A DNA stretch of 64,000 nt from Thuidium tamariscinum (GCA_947034885.2 OX344750.2:9644553-9708552), one strand, 5' to 3'. Shown: positions 10,181 to 24,717, counted from the first letter of the stretch. The notes: generated by a model not told the origin, from the letters alone. Translations and numbers: made by a program.

Positions 10181-11152
10181 GCCCGTGCCATTGCCACGGT
10201 CTAAAGAAAAGAAAAACAATAGAATAAATAATTTTCTAATTTCTTTAATGTATAGAAACTTCAAAATTCAATAACTTTCATGCCGTAGGTTGGAACACCA
10301 TGAATCAAAGCCCGTGCACCCCTCCTCACCGAGGGCTTTCCGACGGTACCAAATACGCACCCGGGAGACTCACAGTCTGGGAGATCTCAACGTAACAAAC
10401 AAACAAAAGAAAAAGAATATACCATGCTAATTTAATGTATAGATTTGTATGGAATTATTTTGATGATTGCTACTGAAGATTTATATAGTTTTCCTTTTTT
10501 TTTTTAAATATCAATAAAATTGTATAAGTTTTGTGGAAATGTCACTATTGAGTAAATTGATGAAAAGATGTTCGGTTAGGCAATACTTTGTACATGCACT
10601 AAAATGGGAATGATTGAACTTTGATTTCTTTTTTGCATATTCACATCATTATGATATTGATGTGTAATTTTTTTCAAATCATTTTGAGGTGTAAAATTAA
10701 GATATGAGGATGTAAAGTGACTTCCCAAAGTGTCTTCTCTATCTCAAAAACTTCACCAAAAATTTCACACTTGATCATTTTGCAATCAATTGGTACCAAT
10801 GGATTTAGCATAAAAAATCATCTAGGATTTTTTTTTTCATAAGTTCTTAGCAAAGTTAACATATCAAATTTTCTACGAACATAGTTGCAAAAGTCATGTG
10901 GTGGCCCTATTGTCCTTCAAGGATTAACAAATTGCAAGCAAATTTGTTGAACTTAGTGATGTGTAGGTTTCTCCTATACCTTTGCAAAGTCCTTTAGCAA
11001 GTTCAGAGAAAGAAATTTGAAGAAGACTTTTAACTACAACTTCCCCTCTTTTAGGTAGAAATACTTGTAAACATTATTATTCTTTTTCTAACATCTAAAA
11101 ACTACATAGCATTCAGAAGTATGCACTATTACTATGTAGGTTCTATAGTAAT

Positions 11153-11172
11153 GGTGTGGAATATTCCACACC
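11153..11172. other. Perfect 20-bp palindrome with GAATATTC core
   Basis: GGTGTGGAATATTCCACACC is perfectly self-complementary and recurs as the centre of the palindrome at 26040-26065. The core fits the two-unit heat-shock-element pattern GAANNTTC, though chance or a repeat origin is equally possible. Confidence 0.8.
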
Positions 11173-11896
11173 TAGCAATACTTCACAAACAACTAAGTGA
11201 ACAAGTAGAGACTCAATGTGATGACAAGAAGAAAGGCCACAATGGACTTATAGGCTACTATATGTTAAATGGACTAAAATATATATTCTTAATTCAAAAT
11301 CAATATAGCTTTTAGTCACAAACATATGGTATAAAATTGTCAAAAAAAACTAAATTTTATTTCTAAGATCACAATCCAAAAAGAGTCAAACTTTATTAAT
11401 TATTGTGGGTTGTTTTGAAAAAAACACTTTCTTCTAATTTTTAATGCGATATAATCTTGCAATCCTTGTTGTCAAAGATTTTGAATTTTTTCCACATAAT
11501 TATTCTAAATGCTAGGCCTCGTGTTTATTGTTGGGATTTCAAAAAATGCAAATTTCCAATGCTTCAAAAATCATTAAAAAAAACTATTAGTTTTAGTGCA
11601 TTGTTTGTTTTAGTCACAATACATGCGAAACTTAGAGGGTGCATTATACAAGATTTTTGTTGGTAGTGTGCATTCAAACCCCTATTACATACAAGATTTG
11701 CAAGTAACTTTTGGAATTTCTATAAGGTTATATTTACCTAAATCTCTAAATTCAGCTAATTTCATAGAACCTATATTACATGACATTAGCAAATTTTTTT
11801 CAAACATTTTTTCAAACATTGGAGCCATATTGAAATTGAATTGCACATAAAAACAAAAGGTCTACAAAAGAAGAGAAGAATTGTATTCCTGGGTGA

Positions 11897-12612
11897 TTGC
11901 AAGAAACACTTGTCCTATTTTTTGTCCCCTTGACCTCCAACAGGTAGTTTTTTGCTCATAACTTTTGCATTTTTTTCCCTATCAACTTGAAATTTTGACT
12001 GAAGGTGCACAAAAAAGTTTTATATGTTGCGTAATTTTTTCAATTTTTAAAAAATTATTTTACTATTTTTAAACTGCCCCCGATTGGCTGTCTACCTTGG
12101 CCATTTTGGGGGTTTTTAGTCCTATTTTTGACCCAAAAATGCAAATTTTGAGCTGAAAATTGGCATGCTTATATCTATAGTATAGTTACACAATCCCTAA
12201 AAAGTATTTTTGAAAATATGAAACTGTCCAACTTCCACATGTCGTCAAAGTGGCTGACTTTGCACAAGTGTAGAGAATAGAATTAATTTTTTCCAAAGAT
12301 GAAATTTATTGGAAAAGAAAGACCTTTACTTGAAGAAAAAATGGATTTTTTTTTTTCATTTTTTTCATTTTTTTACTATTTTTAACAAATTAGTGAAAAA
12401 AGAGCTATTTTCATTGTATTTTCCATTGTCTATAACATTTAGAGAAAAAATTTCTTAGGTCTGAATTTCAAGAGACATAATATTCTCATTGCTCTTCAAA
12501 TTATCCATATTTTTTTCAATTTAAAAAAAATTTATTTCAAAGGGTCATAGGACTCACAGGACTCATTGATTTTGAGCCATTTTGAGCCAAAACCGGTAAG
12601 TGTTTCTTGCAA
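11897..12612. mobile_element. Element with 15-bp inverted ends TTGCAAGAAACACTT
   Basis: The left end TTGCAAGAAACACTT (11897-11911) is repeated inverted and perfect at 12598-12612, bounding 716 bp of AT-rich non-coding DNA. I see no clear target duplication, so the superfamily is not assigned. Confidence 0.55.
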
Positions 12613-13118
12613 CGACCCTCCTGTACTTACAAATACAATAATTTGAAACTTAAAGTAGATTCAATGACAAAGTACTTCAAATGTCAAAAATTAGAAAGCT
12701 CTAAGCTAGTTTCTAGAGTACCTAACTTAGTGAAAAATCTATATAGAATCATGAACCTTCTTGCCTATGAAGTTGGTGATCAATTGTGCTTGGGATGCTT
12801 TAGAGATAGCAAGGCTAAATTTAGAGTACTTTTCAAATTTCTTTTTGCCAAATGTCCTTCAAAGACACTTAGGATAAACTTATTATTTTTCTTAAAAACA
12901 AAACTTAGAACTTTTCAAATTTCTTTTTGGTAATGCTATTGTAGGGAAAAAAAATTATTCCATATTTTCCTACCCTTCATTTATTATAAATCTATTTATT
13001 CCATTATAGAGATGCTAATTTACTTTGAAAACTTTTCTAAATTTTAGGATCAAAGTAATTATAATTCCCCTTCATTTGGTTGTACATGAATTCTAAATAA
13101 ATTGGAAGTGTGCCTCTT

Positions 13119-13428
13119 ACTAGGAGAGATTTGAAAGCAAGGGAGGGCCATTGTAGGGCCATTCCCTTAGTTGTTCCCCATGCTATCCTAAAACAGTAAA
13201 TCAACCAATAATGATTGAATTTTCAAAAATAAAAATTCAAAAAAGTGTTACGAAACCTAAAACTTTTTTTTTAATTTTAATTTTTTTAATTTAAAAAAAA
13301 ATTAAAATAATTACTACTTCTAATGTGGCAATTTCTTGACCACATCAAATTGTTGATGTAGCACATTCTTACAATCCAAGAATTCAAGATAACTTGCAAT
13401 CTTCTAATACCCTCAAATTTCCCCTAAT
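13119..13428. mobile_element. Family G repeat copy
   Basis: Starts CTAGGAGAGATTTGAAAG and ends inverted as CCTCAAATTTCCCCTAATG. The interior holds the family marker of a GTGGC-like and CCACATC pair followed by TTCTTACAATCC. Other copies are at 24978, 27360, 33983 and 54302. Confidence 0.6.
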
Positions 13429-13812
13429 GCAAGATGCCAAATTTCAAAGTTAATGATGGGCTTAAAAAAGATTTTTAAACTGATGAAACCATCCAAATCA
13501 AAGTTTTTTTTGGACTATTGTCCTCCATACTAACCTTATTGTACAAGCCAATTTTTAAAGGGACAAATCAATAGTGGCCAAAAATCTAAGAAATCTAGGA
13601 AAATTTCACCCAATAAAAAGTTTTCTAGTCCAAGTTCTTTCAAACAACAAAACTTTCCTATTAGATATTTGATTGAGTTTTTTTTTCTTCTTGCAAAGAC
13701 AATTCATGTACAATATGTACCTTGCATCAAGAAATTCAAAGACATCTATCCAAATCAACTTTCCACAAATTTGTACAAACATTACATCATAAATTTAATA
13801 ATTTTTCTTTAA

Positions 13813-14170
13813 CCCCTAAAGGACCAAAGTGTCTTTTTTAGTAACATAAATTTTTTTGGCAAATACATGTGACTAGAGATATCCATATTTTGAGACCAAA
13901 CTTTAATAGAAGGTGTAGACAAGGAATATTTTTAAAGCCCAACAATTTTCGTGACTTTTGACTACATGGTTAAAAAGTTATTACATGATATGATGTTTAT
14001 TTTTCAATGGGTAGTTTAGGCAGTTTGGAAAAAAAAAAGTGGAATTGATTTTATAGATTTATTTGTATGTGGAAAGCTTTGAATCATTCCATTTGGATTA
14101 ATGAGTCAAAAGCTATGAGGAGATTTAGTTTGTAGGTAATTAGGGATTCTCTACTCTAATATAAACTTTG
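13813..14170. mobile_element. Family D element, left part
   Basis: TTAA at 13809-13812 is followed by CCCCTAAAGGACCAAAGTGT and then the family body (AGCCCAACAATTTTCGTGAC and a TTAAAAAGTTATTACATGAT block). The right end is not recognisable, so only the matching part is annotated. Confidence 0.55.
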
Positions 14171-14992
14171 AAGTCCTTTATTTTATACAGTTTTCAATAT
14201 TTTTTATACCAAAACACATCATTTTTAAGACTCTAAGCAAACAACCATATATTAATCCTAGACTACTACTAGTGCCATTCTATAGTGTTTGGATGACAAT
14301 CTGGAGTCCTCAAAAGAGATTAGAAGGAATTTTTTCATCCACTTTTGTTTTTTGACCTTTCATGTTGAGTTACAAAAAATATCCAAATGAATTTTTTATC
14401 TGACTAGTGTTTGCTTTCATGTAGTTGAGAAGTAAGTAACAAAAATAGATGGCAAAATTTTCTATTTAAGTGTATTTTGAGATGTTGTTGGTCCTTGTTC
14501 TAAATTAAAAATTTCTCTATAGAAATGATATTTTTTTACTTTGAATCCAACTAATGAAATGAAGGTCATCTATTCTAGTTTTATTCTAATAAGAATTTTG
14601 GAGAAATTTGTAATATTGAATATTTGATTGCATTTTGAATTTGGGATGTATTTACAATGTCCATTGTATTCTAAATACAAAATGATACAAAAATTGAGTT
14701 TTCACCATGATCTTTGCCATTATAATGTACACACATGGTGAGATTTTTTGATTTTTTGAAATGATTCTCTCTTTGATATGATTTTTTAAAACTTTGTCTT
14801 CAGAATTCTCAAAAAATCAATTCTCTTCAAAAAAGTCTAATTTTTTTGTGAAGTAAAGAAGACATGTAATTACATCTTTGAAAAAGAAAAATGAAAATTT
14901 TCATACACATCTATTATAAAAATGGCAACAAACTAAGTAATAAACAACAAGGCTTAAAATCAATGGTTATAAACGTGTCCTTCAAGTGTTAA

Positions 14993-15555
14993 CCTCTAAG
15001 TGTCTAGACTCATTTCAAGAATTGACTATTTTGGAAAGATCATCTAAAAATACTATTTGAAAGAATATTTTGGAATTGAAATGCAAACATGAGCTGTAGA
15101 GTTTGAGTTTTAAATTTTATCCATATGATTAGATTCACCCAATGCTATCACCAATATTTTTCAATAAATTTTGAAAAGGAAAATTCTAAATTCTTTCTAA
15201 ATTCAATTACAAGCAAAATATTGTCATTTTTCAAGTGAATTTTGTTGGAATGGATTTGAAATGAGGTTCTCTTGACATGGCAATTTTTTAGAATTTTCGT
15301 GTTCTTTGATTCTATGACCTCATTTTTGCAATACCAACTTTGAACTAGAATCAATCCAATTCAAGCACTTGACATACTTGTACATTTGTAAATACATACT
15401 CTAGTATTACCAAATCCAAACCTTGAATAGGATGACAACTTCATAAAATATCTCTAAAAATCAGGATGATACTCATCCAAGCTACAATGAGAAAAAAAAT
15501 CTAATCTTCAATTTGTACATTTGAGTTATTTGTAAAGTATCGTAAACCGGGGTTT
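14993..15555. repeat. Family F repeat, copy 1
   Basis: Begins after TTAA with CCTCTAAGTGTCTAGACTC and contains the shared blocks TTCTTTGATTCTATGACCTC and GATTAGATTCACC. It is repeated in direct orientation ~830 bp further on and again at 32853-33715. Confidence 0.75.
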
Positions 15556-15824
15556 AAACCTATGAGTTTTGTGAAAAATCCAGCTGAGTTAAAAAAGTCA
15601 AAATAAAAGTGGGTATGAAACTTATTTTTCCATCAAAATGGTGCCTACAAAAATTTGGTCTCCACTTTTGAAGTTGTGTGACATAAGTATCTTGCAAAAA
15701 AGTTTGACGCTTCAACTATAATTGCCTTCTCAACTTCAAAAAAAGTCATACCCAAAGTGGGGGGGACTTTACAAATAACTCAAAAATTGTCCAAAAAAGC
15801 AACAACGGAGTGCTCCATGGTTAA

Positions 15825-16370
15825 CTTCCAAGTGTCTAAACTTATCTCTAAAATTGATAATTTTGGAGAAATCATCATAAAGTACTAATTGGAGGAATAT
15901 TTCGGAATTGAAATGCAAGTGAAAGTTGTAGAATTTTAGTTGTAGATTCTATCCATACAATTAGATTCACCAATGTTATCACCAACTTTTTTCTATAAAT
16001 TTTGAAAGGAAAAATTCAAAAGTCTTCCTAAATTCAATTACAAACAAAATATCGTCATTTTTTGAGTAAATAATTTTTGAATAGATTTGAGGTTCTATTG
16101 ATACAATGATTTTTGGAAATTTTTTATTTCTTTGATTCTATGACCTCATTATGCAATTCCAAATTTGAACTAGAATTAAGAGTAATTTTGACTTAGTCAA
16201 TGACTTGGCAAACTTACACATTTGTAATTTTAGACAAATATGTACTCTAGTCACACTAAATCCAACTCTTGCATGGGATAATAACTTCACAAAGTATCTC
16301 TAAAAATTGGGATGATTTTCATCCAAACTGTAACGAGAAAGAAATTTTCAATCTGTATATCATCCAGAGA
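15825..16370. repeat. Family F repeat, copy 2
   Basis: Begins after TTAA (15821-15824) with CTTCCAAGTGTCTAAACTT and follows the same block order as copy 1. It ends near CATCCAGAGATG, immediately beside the 3' region of RPN1. Confidence 0.75.
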
Positions 16371-16876
16371 TGCGGAAGGAGCTTCCCCAAACAGATTAGA
16401 CAATTGCAGAAGAGGACTTGAAAAGACAGATTCTGAAGTGTTTAGCAGAGAATTAGAAGTGATTAAATCGTCTTCTCACTTTGACTCAGCATGAATTGTT
16501 GAACCTCTTATTTGGCCAACACAAAGCAATAATACCTCACAACAGGCTGATAACCTCGAACTACAGCAACTGAGCTGTATCAGGCATCTATCATATTCTG
16601 AAAGGGCAAGTTGCGAAATAAGAAAGATGAGAAAGTAGCCTGGAACCTTGAGAGGGCCAAGAACCTCATGCTCAAGGTAATTTGATCACTGAAGAGCAGA
16701 ACCATATAGAAGCTACTTTGCAACAAGTCGCAGCAGAAGCACGCTTCATATACACTCAACCCGGGTAAGCACAAGTCTCCAGCAATGGAGAGAAAAATTA
16801 TCAAGGACCTGAATTGCAAACTTGGTCGAAAATGTGAGGTTATGTGCATGGATCCAAGCGGAACATTTCTACAAGT

Positions 16877-19800
16877 CTAACTACTCAAATGGTCATGCTG
16901 ATAATCAGGATTCAGCTTCAAAATCACAAACCCTTCTAGCACCGTTGACAAGGGAAGGTACCTGCACAACGCCCACCAGATATTTGGGTAAGAAATGAAG
17001 TCCGGACGACCTCTACTTACAGTATCTTACACATTTCAGTTACAGCCTACTTTTATATTTCAACAAAACAATATCAAACTTTGCAACGAAGTACTGCTCA
17101 CAACAAACCGGCGCTGTCGTAATTATGAATCGAATTTGACTCAGGTGCTTACTTTTCAGTCGCAAGCTCCGCCCGGTCACCAGTAGCCAGAATGACTGGC
17201 GTTGTGTGTGTTTGGAACCCAGTGATGGTCTTGGGACGACCAGCTTGGCCAACTACATCCACGGCTTGTCCCACTCGAACGGGAACAGGAAGAGGTTTTA
17301 AATTCTCGTCCAGGGTTATCAGCATCCGAGGCTGTCATACCATGACAACTAATATCAATACCTCGTATATCGAAAACGACATCAAAAGCGAAACCTAGAA
17401 AAGTCGGCCTAGTAAATGTTTACAATATTAGCATACAACAGAAATTCAAGTAAAAATAAAACTACAAGCATATAGAAAACGAAGTTGAAAGAGTTACCTG
17501 CATTGCAAGAACAAGGAAGTACATAACGTAGTGGTATTTGCCAAGAATAAAAGACTTCATGTCAAAGCTTGCATGCAAAAAGGTGATTAGTCCAGCCAAC
17601 GCCACACTGCAGTTCAAAACATTTTTTCTGTCAAATTTCGACGCCATACCAAAATACACTCACATTCTCAGCTTTAAGTCCCCAACTAATCAGCCTCTGT
17701 CCATAGACAGTACACATACAACCAACCTTTCAAATACAGGAAGATGTATTAGAGTTGCTCCAATAGACTCCCAAAATTCAATGGAAATTCAGAAAATTTC
17801 AACATAGAGAGGCTTGGTAACTTACTTTGATAGCAAAAATCGATCCGAATGGTAAGGGTTGAGAGTCAACAGTCCTTTCCCACAGTGTACAAGACCCTGT
17901 GCAATCCTAACCTGCATTATATCGACAAGGTCAGAGACGGAAGGAATCCAAGTAAAAGATCATCAAAAGTACAGGAGAAACTGAGAAGCGGAGGCAGAGG
18001 ATAAGGACATACACAAAAGAGAAGACTTGCGTCTTTGTAATAGTAGCTAGACAGATTGCGAAGCATGCCAGCAATTCTGGCATTATTGGTCCCCGCTCCG
18101 ATGAGTCCCAAAGAAACTGTAGCCGACTGAGGAAAAAACATCACAGTGTCAGCGCACACAAATTGCACATGTTGTGAAATTTTCTTATGCTAAGCTTGAC
18201 AGGCAGCACGCACTGCAGAGAACCACGGGAAGCTCATATAAGCAAATTGGTAAATAGCGGGACGCAGGAATCACAGAGGAGGAGAAATACCATGGCTACT
18301 TCAGAATCACTGTCGTGAGTGAGACGGCTCAACGTATCCATTACACTTATCTGCAATCATAAATGCAAAATCGAGACATCAACAAACCTTCCCAAAACTT
18401 TGGTAAGAAGGCATATGCTGCAAGAATTTAAACTAAGAGTGTAGCACTAGCTGAATAATCAGTGCCACAGCTGAATCACCTTAGGATTTGAGATGGACAG
18501 GATTCCAAGGGCAAGTGGCACTGCTCGCCGGATGTTCTGTTCACCATACTGGAGTAGATGTTCTAAGGATCGAATGGCCATATCACAGCCCAATTCTTCA
18601 GCCATTGCTATCAAAGCAATACCCAAAACAGCAGGAGCCTGATGATTTTCTCCCTTTTCCAAGTGATCACCACACATGCTGAGGAGGGCTTGCACCTGCA
18701 TTCAAAAAGAAAGATTTAAAGCAGATCCAGTTGCAGGCACACAAAACAAGAATAACCTGGAGAAATCTACTCCTAATAGGAAAGGGAGAGAAAAGCTACC
18801 TTAAGGACATTGCCCGTGCCTGCATATGCAAAAGTTTCTATTGTAACAAGACAATACTTGGAAATTTTCTCATTCAACGTTTTGGCCACTTCCATGGTTG
18901 CATCCGCGGCATCCTGCATACCAGAAGCATATTCCAGTTACGAGCACCTTATACGTTATCTACAAAATCCATGGCTCAGACACACAGTTCTTCTATAACG
19001 TAACTAAATATATACATATGCACATCAGGGTTCCAAAACTGAATTACCAGACTACTTTAGAAACACTTGATATGTAAACTAAAAACAAATGAGTAGGACA
19101 AGCTGCAGAGACAGTACCTGCTTCCCAAGGTAGAGAAGACCAAGACCGACACATAAAAAGCGGGCCAAAGGTTCTCCGAGCTCAGCCTCACTACGGTCCA
19201 TCAAAGCAAGAACAATAGATTGCGCAACATCTTCATTGCACGAGCCTACGTAGATAAGGCCCAATGCTACAGCGGCAAACCCTGCTAAGTCAATTCCAAC
19301 TTTGGAGTCTTGCACTATTGGTGTAAGTAGATCCAACACCTGAATATAGACAGCAACCGAAACAAAATATTAAGCACTACTTTCATACTAAGTCTGAAAC
19401 CCATAAACAAAATTGTCCAAATTGAAAGCTTATAGAGCACCATAGAAAATTCCAATACTTAAAACAGTTCACTAAAATAGACAGTTCACTCCCATGTAAT
19501 AGACAACCATCCTGAACACCAAATGCATCAACTCACAGCCATGAAGATATACACATTCGAAGAGAATGACTACTCTCTTGAAGTCACTAACTATTCTTGA
19601 GAAACAAATAAGCAGCTGAACGAATTTCCTAACCTCTTCTTTCTGAGAGCCAGCGTACGCTAGTCCGAGACCCATGATAGCTCCGATGCGAACCGTTAGA
19701 TCTTCCTTGTTGACAGAGTCGTAGAGAAGAGCATAAGCCTGCCACCAGCGAGTATCCCATTCACAAAGGTGATCATATGTCACCACTTCCAGACAGAAAA

Positions 19801-22800
19801 ATACCTATAAAAGCATCGTCTTGCAAAAACTACCTGGCACAATCACTAAGAGTAACACAACAATAAAAACGAAATTGTTAGCCTAGCTAATATTAGTGCC
19901 AACAAGATTCATATTTTTAATACATTTAGCAGTTTAGCTCAACAAAAAATTGCAAACAGATTGACACTTGAGGAGCCTACCGGGTCACACTCATTGCGAA
20001 CACCACAATTTATGATTCCCACAGCAAGAAGCGCCCCAGCTACCACATGGTTGTCGTTGCTATACAGATACTTGTCAACCAGGGGAAGACCTCCATCAAC
20101 ATCCCACAGCATGATAAGACCCTAATCAAACAAGGCCAAACAAACGTCGATGAATTAGCCATAACTTCATACAGGTGATGGTTGTAATCATCATTTGAAC
20201 CTCAAAGCAAACAGAGTGCAAACTTGATCATTACCAAACTCGCTGCGGCACTAGCCTTCCCGTGCTCCTTATTTTTGAAAAGCCAGCCGCCAGAACTACT
20301 ACCTTCGGTAACTGGAGCGGTCATTAACTTGTCCTGCAACATATAAGTCGTTAATAAGTCGAACAGACGATCTGTAGATTACATGATGAAGGTATTGATA
20401 CATGACATACATAACCCTGTGACGTTAAGTTATGGGTAACCAAACATCAAATAAGCCCAGCTACGGTCCCTATAAAAAATAAAAAATCATTCAAAATCAT
20501 ACCACTCCAAAGCCAGCGTTCACAAATCCATTGACAAATGTGGCAGCCAGATTTTGTCGAGCAGAATCTACACTGGCTCCTGCACTTGCACGCCCATCCA
20601 CTAAATGAGCCTGAGATGAACACAGAAATACTATTAGTACAAGCAGAAAAGTTGAGACCGACAGCTTTAGAAATACTCTGGAAGCAGAACCCTCCACACA
20701 ATAATACAAACTGCGAGCTGGAATCAACAACTCAATAGAAATCACTTCCCAAAGAGATCATCAGAAACCATTGCTCGGCAACTGGGACCACAAAGGAGTT
20801 AACTCTCATATCTATTTGTACCCATATGTTAGATGCTCAATTCTATTCAGGTAAACCGATGTAACACGGAGTTGAGCAATATCCTCACCTTGTATAGATC
20901 ATCCGGGGTTTTAGGCTCCATCACATCAAGGTCACGAGCTAGAGTGAGATAGCCCTCGTTCAACTTGCTATTGCTGATGAGTTCTTGGAAAAGCTCCCGT
21001 TGCTCCTCGTTGTCGGCCATTTCCTCATCAAGCTCGATAGAAACACCCTGCATCCAACCAGTATTTCATGAGATAAACTAGAAACATGGAGTTTCAGAAA
21101 ACGATCACAAAGCAAGTGACAAACCCTCAAAAGCAACTGAATATGGTATTCCTCATAAAAGACGGGCATGCACTAGCTAAACGAAAATGAAGTACTTGTG
21201 AAAACAAATAATTACACCTTGACTTTTTGATTTATATGACAACCAGTGACAAGTCAATCAACGCTGTCATATGAACATAAAAGACGCTCACCTGTCTACC
21301 CAGAATATAGCAAAGTTGCTGCTTTTCCAATGGATCTCTGCATGCGGCAAATGTAGCTTTCACGTACTGCGAACGCACCATCAAGACAACGGTAAGCACT
21401 CACCCCACTCCTATAATCATAGAACACGGTAACAACGAACCATGAAGGTTCGTGATTTAACACAAAAAAAGTTGTTAAGGCGATTGACTGTTCCCAAAGC
21501 GCCTTGAGTAGGGGACGGGAAAACCCCTAATCAAGCCTCCATGACATACCTGTGCATTGCCCATTCGCAAAGCAACTCGCAAGGCCTCTGGAAATTTGTT
21601 GAACTTGCAGTACAACTGGTACGCAATTTTCAGAACAGCCATATCATCTGGCTCCGGGACATAACTGCATAACCATTCACAATTATGTGATGAGAACTAG
21701 CAATCGAAAGATGAATACAGCATACAAGACGGCAGTTAATGTTCAATAGAAAAAAACACTTGAATCAGGCGCTAATACCTAGCAAAACTGGTAAGATAGG
21801 CGCAGGTGCGCTTATGGTTGGCTTTGTCGATGTGGTCAATAAGCATGTCAAGTTTGTCTACCTGTAAAAAGTACCAATAAGCATTAAATATATCCGTCAC
21901 AATGGAAAGGAAGTAAGAGGATTACCGAAGTGGCAACTCAAAACCAGCAAAACAGGCACAAAAACAGAGAATCAAGTCACACTATTGTTAATATTATACC
22001 AACATACAATTAAACATCCGCTCATAGTTCACATAAACATCAAATTGTCCGAATTTGGTCTACAAACCTCCATTAGAAGATCCACAGCCTCAGGTTCTGC
22101 ATTATGCTGCACAGAGGCAGTAAGGAGACATAGTCAGATATTACGGTAAAATCCTACAGTGCATAAGTGGACCAATAAGAAATGAGTCCAACTAAGCAGA
22201 AATATAAAAATCATTACCTTCACATGAAATGGAACAATCTGCTTAACCAGATCCATCAACTCCTCAACAGACTCCTCAACAGCCTGCAGTAAACACGAAC
22301 ACACATCTTAGCAACGTATATAAAACAAAGCTACAAACAAAAGTACCGTCCTAGGCATGTGAACAAACCCACAACAAAAGAGTCGTGCAATATTACTTAA
22401 AGTTACATATACTTAAGGAAAATAATCTATAGGAGAAGCTAACCACGTCCATGTTGACTACTTAAATTCAAGAACAGATGGCTAGGCTACAATAAAAATA
22501 CCTGACGTTGTTGAAACTCGTTGCCTATCTCTCCGGCCAAATTCCTGCGAACGTCAAAATGCAAATTAAACAATGCCCGTCTTACACTAATGAAATCGGC
22601 GGCTAGACTGATGTTTCAAAGAGGAATCGCCAACACACATCCCAATCTAAAGATGACGGCTTAATTTCATGAGTGCCACAGAATCATATTGTGAAACGCA
22701 ATTGTAAGAGAATACCTGACATATTCATGGCCCCAGGAACCAATATCTCCAACTGTACCCTGCAACCTAAAGCGCAAACTTTCCTGCACAAGGTTCCGAA

Positions 22801-24375
22801 CAAGAAAACACACCTAAATTTAAACCCACGACTTGACAAAGCGCAATGCAAATACAAAAGGAAAAAACATAAAACAATAAACCTAATGTGAAGGATAGGA
22901 CTTACTCTGTCCCCCTCCTCCGACATAGTGAGCGCAAGCACAGATAAAATATCCGCCATAAATCTCTGCAAAATCAAATCGAAACATGAAGTACTCATCT
23001 CCTCGAAACGTGGCAGGATTGCAAGTAGAGAGGTTCCCTATGTGATGCAAATGCGAGAAAACCAGGACCATGAACTCCGCAAAATCAAGGTATAAAAACT
23101 TACTTTGAGTTCAGAATCAGGCATCTTTTCGTACTGAGTCTTCAGGGTTTTGTAATGCGGTCTAAGGAACTTAAGTGGCTTCGGGACTGAAGTCATGGAG
23201 CTTGTAGCTGTCCTAATTTCTTGCCTGCAACAAGCACTCCACGGGATGAAACTCACACAACTCCCAATCAAGTGCACTGTAATGTTCAAACACAGAACCA
23301 ATGGCGGAAGCAATATTCTTAGCTGCCAAACTGTATCCAGCCCTCCTTGAGGAAATCGCCGTGTCAGACAGACTTGGATAGCAAAACACGTGAAGACAGC
23401 TAGATACGGCATAAAGAAAGGTACAGGCTCCATCCCATTAAGTGTACCTCATGGCTTCCAAAGCTACTCTTTGAATTCCAGCTTCTGGATCCTGGGTCCT
23501 TTCCACATATAGTTCCAACTGCTGCTTAAGAGCAAGATCTTCCTCCGACTGCAGGCCATTTAAATGCAACATAAATTTGAGTCACGACACTATAAATCGA
23601 TCAAAATGATTGATCAAGAGCACTATTTCAATGAGGTTCCAAGAGCTCCAAATTTCGGCATAATACTACGGTAAGAGCAACCACACCACATCACACAAAC
23701 GCTGCCTAGGAGTGAAGTCTTCCTCCGACTGCAAGTCATTCAAATCCAATATGAATTCGAGTCCTGACACATCAAGCCATCAAAATGGCAGGTCAAGAGC
23801 ACTAGTCCTATAAATTTCATATCACACAATTACGCTCTTCGGCACTGATACGTTTCAGATATGCCTCGCCTCCAATCAACAGCAGACGAAGCAGAAGACC
23901 AACTCGGCCTTTCTCCAACCAACCGATAATCGCAAGCTACTAACCTAAGGACTAAACGCACCCTCTAGACCATAATTCGCCAAACAACCAGCTACACAGC
24001 CACGGTAGGAGTGCAAGAAACATCCGATTCGTAACCATCCAACCTCAAAAATCATCGTAATCCTAAGCATTTCACTCCAGAACCACATCACAAACCTAAT
24101 ACCAGTTAAAGCAATAAAAAAATCTTCTGCAACCAGAAATTACGATCAATCGCCACTGGTTCAAACCCTTGGCACCCCTTTCTTCAAATTTAGGGTTTCG
24201 ACCCAATTCTTTTAAACCCTAAATGCGAACTCACCAAATCGTCGTCCTTGTTCTTCTCGTCTTTCTTCTTCTTGTTGGTAGACTTAACGGCGTCCTTCTT
24301 TCCGGAAGGCGGCACTGCGTCGTGGTCCATGCGCTCCCCGAGCGCTCCGCCATTTTCCTTCGGATCCGGCGCCAT
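16877..24375 (-). CDS. RPN1: 26S proteasome regulatory subunit RPN1 (PSMD2), 25 exons
   Basis: Largest-class non-ATPase subunit of the 19S base, a toroidal PC-repeat scaffold that docks ubiquitin, shuttle factors and a deubiquitinase. Exons on the minus strand: 24375-24235, 23548-23448, 23224-23104, 22965-22906, 22783-22716, 22544-22502, 22283-22218, 22106-22068, 21861-21779, 21664-21550, 21366-21292, 21047-20889, 20610-20503, 20333-20235, 20121-19981, 19738-19634, 19339-19118, 18913-18800, 18695-18480, 18350-18291, 18126-18013, 17911-17826, 17606-17498, 17331-17153, 16961-16877. They join in frame to 902 residues (Arabidopsis about 891), each with GT/AG borders. Landmarks: a Lys-rich acidic N terminus, [19 protein letters not shown] repeats such as [36 protein letters not shown], and C-terminal [19 protein letters not shown]. 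Met at 24375 was chosen over the in-frame Met at 24399 because plant RPN1 starts MAP. No defect was seen. Confidence 0.97.
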
Positions 24376-24717
24376 GGCTACTGCGTTACACTTGATCAAA
24401 CTCTAAGACTGTTGAATCGATGGAGAGCAGAAATTGCACACAACGCAGTGGAACCGAAATAGTAATGGACTCCACTCAAGCGCAGGCACGGAGGTAGGCG
24501 AGCACTGCGAGAAACTTGTGTTTCCGTTCCTCTGGAAATGGCCAAAGGCTTCGTCTTCGCCTTGCTCGCTGCGTGCTGCGTCTGAGGTGCTTAAATGAGA
24601 TCTCGGTACTTCAATCCAGATCTCAACGGATATCGAAAGCCAGATTAAGATCTCAATCCAGATGATGACCCTTCGTGCCTCTGAAGCATTTGACTCAAGC
24701 ACCTACCCTACGTGGAC

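Larger units (their letters stand above)
10220..16370. other. AT-rich repeat-built intergenic tract
   Basis: About 6 kb without a supportable gene. It contains the elements listed separately below plus unclassified AT-rich DNA. Long frames here (for example 12607-12933) are low-complexity Lys/Phe/Leu translations and are not supported as genes. Confidence 0.6.

Noticed and set aside
10191..10219. CCGTG...CACGG hairpin as a Helitron 3' end
   Set aside because: No CTRR terminus at the right distance and no matching 5' TC end was found.
12607..12933. 108-codon Lys/Phe/Leu-rich frame
   Set aside because: Low-complexity translation in AT-rich DNA. It starts at the end of an inverted-repeat element.
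22684..22998. 104-codon frame inside RPN1
   Set aside because: It is exon 4 read through into its introns. The spliced model explains it.
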